Assembly (NCBI GenBank): GCA_019423265.1
Contig: JAHZBS010000037.1
Span: 1-15,591, forward strand
DNA length: 15,591 nt
Reading direction: 5' to 3'
Source: Clostridiales bacterium
Lineage (GTDB): Bacteria > Bacillota_A > Clostridia > Lachnospirales > Bianqueaceae
Shown here piece after piece: positions 1 to 5,474 of the stretch. Position numbers and translations under genes: made by a program. How positions within the stretch are numbered: the first letter of the stretch is position 1; every line of letters starts with the position of its first letter. A model generated the notes under the pieces. That model did not search any database. It was not told the origin of the DNA and saw only the letters and a program-made list of their open reading frames with translations.

Positions 1-1280
1 TCGTCGATCTTCTACACAATCCCCAGAAATATTCTCAGATTGGCGCTAAATTGCCGAAGGGCGCTCTTTTGGTGGGCCCCCCTGGCACCGGTAAGACGAT
101 GCTGGCGAAAGCGGTCGCGGGCGAGGCCGGCGTTCCTTTCTTCTCCATGTCCGGATCGGAATTCGTTCAGATGTTCGTTGGAATGGGCGCCGCCCGCGTG
201 CGGGATCTGTTCAAACAGGCCCAGGAAAAGGCTCCCTGTATTATTTTTATTGATGAGATTGACGCCATCGGAAAGAGCCGTGAAGTGTCCCTATCCACCA
301 ACGATGAGAGGGAACAGACGCTAAATCAATTGCTGACGGAGATGGATGGATTTGACTCCTCGAAAGGCGTTGTCATTATCGGAGCGACGAACCGCCCGGA
401 AGTGCTGGACCCGGCGCTGTTGCGGCCGGGACGCTTTGACCGGCAGATTCAGGTGGAGACGCCGGACTATATCGGGCGCAAGGCGATTTTGGAGGTCCAT
501 GCAAAGAAGATTCGAATGTCGGACAATGTGGATCTGGCGGCCATCGCTAAGTCCACCCCTGGCGCTTCCGGAGCGGATCTTGCCAATATTATCAACGAGG
601 CCGCGCTGCTGGCGGTGCGCCGCAATCGCAATGCCGTGGAACAGTGGGATCTGGAGGAGGCGCTGGAGGTCGTCATCGCCGGTAAGATCAAGAAGGATCG
701 GGTTCTCTCTCCAAAGGAGAAACAATCGGTTGCGTACCATGAAGTTGGCCATGCGTTTCTTGCACATGTTCTTCCCAATGCGGATCCAGTGCATAAGATT
801 ACAATTATCCCTCGAACAAAGGGGGCGCTGGGGTATACAATGCAGTTGCCAGGGGAGGATAAATATCTGATTACCCGGGAAGAGCTGGAAGATCGGATTG
901 CGGTGGCTCTCGGCGGGCGCGCGGCGGAGGAAGTCCTTCTCGGCCAGGTATCCACCGGCGCGGCCAATGATATCGAGCAGGCGACGGAGCTGGCAAGGCG
1001 AATGGTGACCATCTATGGCATGACGGAGCGCTTTGACATGGTGGGACTGGAATCCCCGTCCGGCGCCTATTTGGATGGCAGACCGGTGCAAAAGTGCAGC
1101 GATGTCACCGAACAGCAGATCGATGAGGAGGTTATGAATATCATCAAGAAGCAGCATCAGCGCTCCATTCAAATCTTGTTCGAAAACCGTGAGACGGTGC
1201 TCCGCATATCCCAGTACCTGCTGGAAAAGGAGACGATGACGGGTGAGGAATTCGTTCAGATTTTAGAAGAAGAGACTTGA
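1..1280 (+). CDS. ftsH: ATP-dependent zinc metalloprotease FtsH, 5'-truncated by window edge
   Basis: Membrane-anchored AAA+ protease that unfolds and degrades membrane and short-lived cytosolic proteins, working as a hexamer. The reading frame is open from base 3 and gives 425 residues; the missing N-terminus would carry the two membrane segments and the extracytoplasmic domain. Visible in order: Walker A GPPGTGKT (about 75-98), the substrate pore motif [13 protein letters not shown], Walker B IIFIDEID, the second region of homology [20 protein letters not shown] with its arginine finger, then the M41 peptidase zinc site HEVGH at 738-752 (the family usually has HEAGH) and the likely third ligand Asp in AANDIEQAT. 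The C-terminus is short and ends soon after a MTGEEF segment. A TTG at 51 is an internal leucine codon, not a start. No hairpin-plus-U-tract lies directly after the stop; the first good terminator is about 180 nt downstream. Function is certain; whether this is the only FtsH in the genome cannot be judged. Confidence 0.97.
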   Translation, partial: VDLLHNPQKYSQIGAKLPKGALLVGPPGTGKTMLAKAVAGEAGVPFFSMSGSEFVQMFVGMGAARVRDLFKQAQEKAPCIIFIDEIDAIGKSREVSLSTNDEREQTLNQLLTEMDGFDSSKGVVIIGATNRPEVLDPALLRPGRFDRQIQVETPDYIGRKAILEVHAKKIRMSDNVDLAAIAKSTPGASGADLANIINEAALLAVRRNRNAVEQWDLEEALEVVIAGKIKKDRVLSPKEKQSVAYHEVGHAFLAHVLPNADPVHKITIIPRTKGALGYTMQLPGEDKYLITREELEDRIAVALGGRAAEEVLLGQVSTGAANDIEQATELARRMVTIYGMTERFDMVGLESPSGAYLDGRPVQKCSDVTEQQIDEEVMNIIKKQHQRSIQILFENRETVLRISQYLLEKETMTGEEFVQILEEET

Positions 1281-1357
1281 TAAGCGAGATATGTCGAAAA
1301 GACGAAAAAAGTGTGTCGAAAGAGATAAAAAATATTAAAAAAATTTGAATAAAGGGG

Positions 1358-1386
1358 TTGCCAAATGATTTTGAATGTGATATTAT
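1358..1386 (+). promoter_or_regulatory. Sigma-A type promoter upstream of a candidate small RNA
   Basis: TTGCCA at 1358-1363, a 17-nt spacer, and TATTAT at 1381-1386. It sits in an AT-rich stretch 78 nt after the ftsH stop. The start of transcription would fall near 1393. The only thing between it and the next terminator (1458-1485) is a short non-coding stretch, so it looks like the promoter of a small RNA rather than of a protein gene. Confidence 0.6.
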
Positions 1387-1392
1387 AATAAT

Positions 1393-1485
1393 CGTAACCC
1401 CCCCATATTATGTTTATATGTTTTGCTACACCCAAAGAAATACCTTCTCCTTATAGTCGGAGTTCTAGAACTCCGCTTTTTTTTT
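1393..1485 (+). ncRNA. Candidate small RNA of about 93 nt, no family recognised
   Basis: Bounded by the promoter at 1358-1386 and a strong intrinsic terminator at 1458-1485, with no believable reading frame between. The 5' end carries a run of seven C (1398-1404), and 1441-1450 reads TACCTTCTCC, complementary to a Shine-Dalgarno-like GGAGAAGG. C-rich single-stranded patches that pair with ribosome binding sites are typical of Firmicute regulatory RNAs such as FsrA and RsaE/RoxS, but I see no specific homology to them. Alternative: the hairpin is simply the distant ftsH terminator and the promoter a chance match in AT-rich DNA. Existence and function are inferred. Confidence 0.4.
1458..1485 (+). 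terminator. Intrinsic terminator with perfect palindromic stem
   Basis: CGGAGTT (1458-1464), a CTAG loop and AACTCCG (1469-1475) form a perfect 7-bp stem; the whole 18 nt are palindromic. One C and nine T follow. It ends the candidate small RNA and would also stop transcripts from ftsH. The first ~100 nt after it (to the tRNA promoter at 1588) hold nothing I can recognise. Confidence 0.85.
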
Positions 1486-1587
1486 GCATTCATGTGGAAA
1501 AAATTGGATGTATAAAAGACCGGAGCGGTACCCATACTTTTAAGGATAGTCCTGAAAACAAGTGGTTGGCAAATTTAAGAAAAAAGC

Positions 1588-1616
1588 TTGACTTTGGAAT
1601 GGAAACATGCTATTAT
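1588..1616 (+). promoter_or_regulatory. Promoter of the first tRNA-Gln
   Basis: TTGACT at 1588-1593, 17-nt spacer, TATTAT at 1611-1616 (followed by A). The tRNA begins 27 nt after the -10 box, leaving room for a short 5' leader removed by RNase P. Confidence 0.8.
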
Positions 1617-1643
1617 AGTTCCGCTGTCTTGAAGGGCATGTAT

Positions 1644-1715
1644 TGGGTAGTCGCCAAGCGGTAAGGCACTGGACTCTGACTCCAGCATTCGTAGGTTCGA
1701 ATCCTTCCTACCCAG
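1644..1715 (+). tRNA. tRNA-Gln, anticodon CTG (copy 1)
   Basis: A 72-nt cloverleaf without encoded CCA. The acceptor arms TGGGTAG and CTACCCA pair fully and start with the U1-A72 pair typical of tRNA-Gln; the discriminator is G. The D arm is GCC/GGC. The anticodon arm is CTGGA-CTCTGAC-TCCAG, giving anticodon CTG, which reads CAG. The T arm is GTAGG-TTCGAAT-CCTTC and has one U-U mismatch at its second pair (50-64). It is identical to the copy at 1842-1913. No tRNA-Gln with anticodon TTG is in the window. Confidence 0.96.
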
Positions 1716-1750
1716 TTTTCGCCGCTTTTTTTCTGTAGGGCCCGGGGAGA

Positions 1751-1770
1751 TCGCGTCCCGCGAACTTTTT
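1751..1770 (+). terminator. Weak candidate terminator after the first tRNA-Gln
   Basis: TCGCG (1751-1755), loop TCC, CGCGA (1759-1763), then AC and five T. The stem is only 5 bp. A T-rich stretch (1725-1732) directly after the tRNA lacks a clear hairpin of its own. It would separate the first tRNA from the second promoter 13 nt further on. Confidence 0.4.
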
Positions 1771-1782
1771 GGGATTTTTTTC

Positions 1783-1811
1783 TTGACAACCCTGCGGACA
1801 TATGATATGAT
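1783..1811 (+). promoter_or_regulatory. Promoter of the second tRNA-Gln
   Basis: Consensus TTGACA at 1783-1788, 17-nt spacer, TATGAT at 1806-1811. The tRNA starts 31 nt after the -10 box. It is a closer match to consensus than the promoter of the first copy. Confidence 0.85.
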
Positions 1812-1841
1812 AATCCCTGTCCGTTGGGAAGATTTTCATGA

Positions 1842-1913
1842 TGGGTAGTCGCCAAGCGGTAAGGCACTGGACTCTGACTCCAGCATTCGTAGGTTCGAAT
1901 CCTTCCTACCCAG
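1842..1913 (+). tRNA. tRNA-Gln, anticodon CTG (copy 2)
   Basis: Identical over all 72 nt to the copy at 1644-1715, including the U-U mismatch in the T stem and the missing CCA. The identity stops within two bases after the gene and immediately before it, so the flanks have diverged while the tRNA itself is conserved. It has its own consensus promoter and its own terminator, so the two copies are separate transcription units. Confidence 0.96.
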
Positions 1914-1929
1914 TTCACAGTGTGATGAG

Positions 1930-1961
1930 AAGTCCGGCTGTCATGTGGCAGTCGGATTTTT
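1930..1961 (+). terminator. Intrinsic terminator of the second tRNA-Gln
   Basis: TCCGGCTG (1933-1940) pairs with CAGTCGGA (1949-1956) across an 8-nt loop with one G-U pair; five T follow at 1957-1961. The A residues just before the stem could extend it into the T tract. Confidence 0.8.
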
Positions 1962-1983
1962 CTCTTACAGGGGATGTAACCCG

Positions 1984-2000
1984 TGTCAAAGATTTGGCGG
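1984..2000 (+). promoter_or_regulatory. Operator-like site upstream of the TetR gene (tentative)
   Basis: TGTCAAAGATTTGGCGG matches TGTCAAGGAAGTGACAG at 2706-2722 in 12 of 17 positions. The second site, upstream of the transporter block, is a true inverted repeat. A shared site before a TetR gene and before its neighbour operon is what autoregulation would predict. The match is short and degenerate. No convincing promoter boxes are visible here. Confidence 0.25.
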
Positions 2001-2036
2001 ATGTCGGGCGTGACTCCGCACGAAATGGAGGACCCT

Positions 2037-2609
2037 ATGCCATCATTTACGCGAAACGCCATCATAGCGTCTTTTTTAAAGCTGCTCAATGAACGGCCGC
2101 TTCACAAGATCACCGTCAAAGATATAGTGGAGGACTGCGGGATCAACCGCAATTCCTTCTATTATCATTTTGAGGATCTCCCGGCCTTGGTGGAGGCCAT
2201 CGTGGAGGAAAATGCGGATAAGATTATGGAGGAACACGCTTCAGCCGCTTCCCTGGAAGAGTGTTTGGATATCGCCATAGATTTTGCGATGCAGAATAAA
2301 AAGGCGATTCTCAATATCTATCACTCGGTGAACCGGGAAACCTACGATCAGTACCTGAACCGGGTGTGCGAGTATGTGGTGACAGGCTATGTGGAGCGCG
2401 TCGCCGGGGAGTATGCCATCTGTGAGGAGGATAAGGCGATTATCATTAAGTATTATAAATGTGAGCTGATTGGACAGATTCTGGATTGGATGAAAGATGG
2501 AATGCGGTACGATATTGTCAAGCAATTCCACAGGATCTGTTCTCTGTTTGAGGGATCGGCCCAAATTGCATTTCGGAGGAGCGCAGGGCAAGAGGATTTT
2601 TTACAGTGA
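2037..2609 (+). CDS. TetR/AcrR-family transcriptional regulator
   Basis: A 190-residue DNA-binding regulator. Residues about 25-46 form the TetR helix-turn-helix, with the family signature ITVKDIVEDCGINRNSFYYHF followed by a short acidic helix (EDLPALVEAIVEE). The rest is an all-helical ligand-binding and dimerisation domain resembling the TetR C-terminal type found in DhaS-like regulators of Firmicutes, without recognisable ligand residues. I chose the ATG at 2037 because GGAGGA (2027-2032) lies 4-5 nt upstream and the protein then begins just before the first TetR helix; in-frame ATGs at 2001 and 2025 would add residues with no family counterpart, and the latter overlaps the ribosome binding site. 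It has its own terminator and lies 130 nt upstream of a DUF308-MMPL operon in the same direction. TetR proteins often repress an adjacent efflux-type transporter, so that operon is the likely target; this is inferred from position. Confidence 0.9.
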   Translation: MPSFTRNAIIASFLKLLNERPLHKITVKDIVEDCGINRNSFYYHFEDLPALVEAIVEENADKIMEEHASAASLEECLDIAIDFAMQNKKAILNIYHSVNRETYDQYLNRVCEYVVTGYVERVAGEYAICEEDKAIIIKYYKCELIGQILDWMKDGMRYDIVKQFHRICSLFEGSAQIAFRRSAGQEDFLQ

Positions 2610-2650
2610 CGGTATTTGTGCAAAACGGGCGGAATGCCTAAAATTCCCAC

Positions 2651-2676
2651 ACACCTTTCGAGGTGTCTATTTTTTT
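2651..2676 (+). terminator. Intrinsic terminator of the TetR gene
   Basis: ACACCT (2651-2656), a TTCG tetraloop and AGGTGT (2661-2666) form a perfect 6-bp stem, followed by CTA and seven T. It separates the regulator from the transporter block. Confidence 0.85.
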
Positions 2677-2704
2677 ATGTGGAGAAAAGGAGTACACTTA
2701 GATC

Positions 2705-2722
2705 CTGTCAAGGAAGTGACAG
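2705..2722 (+). promoter_or_regulatory. Inverted repeat upstream of the DUF308-MMPL operon, candidate operator
   Basis: CTGTCA-AGGAAG-TGACAG is a perfect 6-bp inverted repeat with a 6-nt spacer, ending 17 nt before the start codon at 2740. It resembles the sequence at 1984-2000 before the TetR gene. A possible weak -10 (TACACT, 2693-2698) lies just upstream, which would place the repeat over the transcription start; I see no good -35 partner, because the terminator T tract occupies that position. Confidence 0.35.
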
Positions 2723-2739
2723 AGAAAGGTGGCGAAACC

Positions 2740-3345
2740 ATGCGTTCCACGAAATCCATACGAACTGCAAAGATTGGATCCATCATGCTGGCGGCGGCGC
2801 TCTCCGCTATGGGGGTGATTCTGATCGTATTTCCGGAGTTTTCCACCGCCACCCTGTGCTATGTGCTAGGCGGCCTGCTGGCGGCCTACGGGATCATCAA
2901 AGTCGTCGGATATTTCTCGAAAGATCTGTACCGATTAGCATTTCAGTATGATCTGGCATACGGTGCGCTGCTGGCGGCGGTGGGACTGATCATGCTGATG
3001 CATCCGGAAGGTTTTATCGCAGTTCTCTACATTGTGATGGGGATTTTATTTCTCGCTGACGGCCTCTTTAAGATTCAAATGGCCATTGATGCAAAGCGCT
3101 TCGGCGTTGAAAAATGGTGGCTGATCGCAGCGCTGGCCGCCCTGACAGGGCTGGTGGGGCTCTTGCTGATCCGGCGCCCTTTTGACGGCGCAAAAGCTGT
3201 CATGATCCTGCTGGGCATTTCGCTCTTGACAGAAGGGCTGTTGAGTATCAGCGTAGCGCTCTGCGCGGTGAAAATCATTAAGCATCAGCAGCCGGATGAA
3301 ATCGAAGCTATCTATACTGAAACCAAGGGGGATCAAGAAGTATGA
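2740..3345 (+). CDS. DUF308/HdeD-like membrane protein
   Basis: A 201-residue integral membrane protein with about six hydrophobic segments in paired hairpins, beginning around residues 14-34 (IMLAAALSAMGVILIVF) and 39-57. Repeated GLLAAYGIIKVV and GILFLADGLFKI-type segments are characteristic of the DUF308 repeat seen in HdeD-family proteins. HdeD is linked to acid resistance in Escherichia coli; the role of clostridial homologues is unknown. The ATG at 2740 is preceded by AAAGGTGG at good spacing, and upstream in-frame codons run through the TetR terminator, so a longer version is not credible. The stop codon overlaps the start of the MMPL gene in an ATGA arrangement, implying translational coupling. 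The C-terminal tail (about 25 residues) is polar and probably cytoplasmic. Confidence 0.88.
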   Translation: MRSTKSIRTAKIGSIMLAAALSAMGVILIVFPEFSTATLCYVLGGLLAAYGIIKVVGYFSKDLYRLAFQYDLAYGALLAAVGLIMLMHPEGFIAVLYIVMGILFLADGLFKIQMAIDAKRFGVEKWWLIAALAALTGLVGLLLIRRPFDGAKAVMILLGISLLTEGLLSISVALCAVKIIKHQQPDEIEAIYTETKGDQEV

Positions 3346-5432
3346 AACTCGGAAGGGCGGTTGTTCGCTACCGCGTACCCATTTTAATCATTGCGATTCT
3401 TTTGCTGATTCCGTCGGCAATGGGAATGGTTGCAACGAGGATCAACTACGATATGCTGAACTATTTGCCGGAGGATATGGATACGGTTATCGGCCAGAAT
3501 GAGCTGTTGGAGGACTTTGGAAAAGGAGCCTTCTCGTTTCTTATCGTGGAGGATATGCCAGCCAGGGAGGTGGCCGCGATGAAGCAAAAGATCGAGGCTG
3601 TCGATCATGTGGAATCCGTGTTGTGGTACGATAGCATCGCGGATCTCTCCATTCCCATGGAAATTTTGCCGGACAAATACTATCAGGCTTTCAATACGGA
3701 TCACGCCACGATGATGGCTGTATTTTTTGACACCTCGACTTCCTCCGACGACACGATGGACGCGATCCGCGAGATCCGGGCCGTTGCAGGAAAGCAGTGC
3801 TTTGTCTCCGGAATGTCGGCAATGGTGACGGATTTGAAGGACTTGTGCGAGAAAGAAGAGCCCATTTATGTCGCCATAGCTGTCGCCTGCGCGTGTGTGG
3901 CCATGATGCTGTTTATGGATAGCTGGCTGATTCCGTTTGTTTTTCTGATCAGCATTGGGATGTCGATTTTGGTCAATCTAGGTTCAAACTTTTTTCTCGG
4001 TGAAATTTCGTACATCACAAAGGCGCTCTCCGCGGTGTTGCAGCTTGCCGTCACGATGGATTACTCCATCTTCCTTTGGCATAGCTATAATGAACAGCGG
4101 GAGATCTATGGGGATAAGAATGAGGCTATGGCCTGTGCGATTAAAGAGACCCTTACATCGGTGGTTGGCAGCTCTGTGACAACCATCGCAGGGTTCATTG
4201 CCCTTTGTTTTATGAGCTTTACCCTTGGACGCGATCTGGGCATCGTCATGGCGAAGGGAGTCTTTCTCGGCGTTATCGGGTGCGTCACCACACTGCCGGC
4301 TCTGATTCTACTCCTGGATAAGCCGCTGCGCAAAACGAGGCATCGCTCTCTGATTCCCAAGGTGGAGGGCCTGTCCAGAGGCGTGATCAAGATTTTTCCA
4401 GTGTTTTTAGTCCTGTTCGCCGCGTTAATTGCGCCGTTCAGCTACGGGTATACCAAGACCAATGATGAGGTGTACTATGATCTGGGACAGTGCTTGCCGG
4501 AGGATATGGAGTATGTCATCGCCAATTCCAAGCTGAGCGAGGAATTCAACATTGCTTCCTCCCACATGGTTCTTGTCAGCGCTGACTTATCGAGCCAGGA
4601 GGTCAGAGCGATGATCCGTGAGATGGAAGCCGTGGATGGCGTAAAATACGTCCTCGGGTTGGAATCCATCGTTGGCTCCTCGATACCAGAGGAATTCCTG
4701 CCTGACTCGATAAAAGAAATTCTGGAGAGCGATCAGTGGAAATTGATGCTCATCAATTCAGAATATGGGACAGCCAGCGATGAGGTAAATGCCCAGCTTG
4801 ATCAGCTAAACGCCGTCTTGAAAGAATACGACGAGGGCGGGATGCTCATTGGGGAAGCGCCGTGTACTAAAGACATGATTGAAACTACGGATCACGATTT
4901 TCAGGTGGTCAATATGATATCGATCATCGCCATCTTTCTTATCATCGCCGTGGTTGAAAAAAGTATATCGCTGCCGATTATTCTTGTGGCTGTCATTGAG
5001 CTTGCCATCTTTATCAATCTTGGACTTCCCCATTTTCTTGGGCAATCCCTTCCCTTCATCGCCCCAATCTGCATCAGCACCATTCAACTGGGCGCCACCG
5101 TGGACTACGCGATTCTCATGACAACCCGGTATAAGGCGGAGCGGGCTGGCGGACAGGAAAAACGGGATGCCGTCGCAAAGGCATTGTCCACATCCATACC
5201 CTCGATCATCGTCAGCGCCATAGGACTTTTTGCGGCAACCTTTGGCGTCGCCCTCTATTCGGATATTGACATCATCAGTTCTATGTGCATGTTGATTGCG
5301 CGGGGGGCTATCATCAGTATGCTTTGTGTCATCTTCATTCTCCCGGCTCTATTCATGCTGTTGGATCGGGTCATCTGCGCAACGAGCTTTGGCATGAAGA
5401 CGAGACAACAACACAAGGATATTCAAGCGTAG
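3342..5432 (+). CDS. MMPL/RND-family transporter
   Basis: A 696-residue polytopic membrane protein of the MMPL branch of the RND superfamily, which exports lipids or other hydrophobic compounds using the proton gradient. It has the two-fold RND layout: one membrane segment (about 12-32), an extracytoplasmic loop (about 33-175), five segments, then the same again from about residue 345. The proton-relay Asp-Tyr pair in the fourth membrane helix appears in both halves: TMDYSIFL (D240, Y241) and TVDYAILM (D588, Y589). The two outer loops are recognisably duplicated: both begin with LPEDM (42-46 and 385-389) and share an EAVDxVxxVL stretch and an SIPxExLPD motif. The ATG overlaps the upstream DUF308 stop. 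The next gene, a heptad-repeat envelope protein, follows after 42 nt. The loops are small compared with AcrB-type pumps and no outer-membrane partner is expected. Substrate is unknown. Confidence 0.93.
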   Translation: MKLGRAVVRYRVPILIIAILLLIPSAMGMVATRINYDMLNYLPEDMDTVIGQNELLEDFGKGAFSFLIVEDMPAREVAAMKQKIEAVDHVESVLWYDSIADLSIPMEILPDKYYQAFNTDHATMMAVFFDTSTSSDDTMDAIREIRAVAGKQCFVSGMSAMVTDLKDLCEKEEPIYVAIAVACACVAMMLFMDSWLIPFVFLISIGMSILVNLGSNFFLGEISYITKALSAVLQLAVTMDYSIFLWHSYNEQREIYGDKNEAMACAIKETLTSVVGSSVTTIAGFIALCFMSFTLGRDLGIVMAKGVFLGVIGCVTTLPALILLLDKPLRKTRHRSLIPKVEGLSRGVIKIFPVFLVLFAALIAPFSYGYTKTNDEVYYDLGQCLPEDMEYVIANSKLSEEFNIASSHMVLVSADLSSQEVRAMIREMEAVDGVKYVLGLESIVGSSIPEEFLPDSIKEILESDQWKLMLINSEYGTASDEVNAQLDQLNAVLKEYDEGGMLIGEAPCTKDMIETTDHDFQVVNMISIIAIFLIIAVVEKSISLPIILVAVIELAIFINLGLPHFLGQSLPFIAPICISTIQLGATVDYAILMTTRYKAERAGGQEKRDAVAKALSTSIPSIIVSAIGLFAATFGVALYSDIDIISSMCMLIARGAIISMLCVIFILPALFMLLDRVICATSFGMKTRQQHKDIQA

Positions 5433-5474
5433 ACTTTGACAGAGTGTTCAATACAAACTTTTGGAGGCATTGGT

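Noticed and set aside
321..1172. 283-codon - strand frame inside ftsH
   Set aside because: Antisense shadow of a highly conserved coding sequence; no start signals and no recognisable product.
1410..1664. 84-codon + strand reading frame between ftsH and the first tRNA
   Set aside because: It runs through a terminator, a promoter and into the tRNA gene, has no ribosome binding site, and its product resembles nothing.
1613..2089. 158-codon - strand frame across both tRNA genes, with an internal repeat in the product
   Set aside because: The apparent protein repeat is just the duplicated tRNA sequence read backwards.
3342..5432. SecDF as an alternative identity for the MMPL protein
   Set aside because: SecD/SecF signature motifs are not visible, and the duplicated LPEDM loops and DY pairs fit MMPL; the gene also sits with a TetR regulator, not with sec genes.
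5436..5474. TTG as an upstream start for the heptad-repeat protein
   Set aside because: No ribosome binding site precedes it, while the ATG at 5475 has TTGGAGG at ideal distance and starts directly before the signal anchor.
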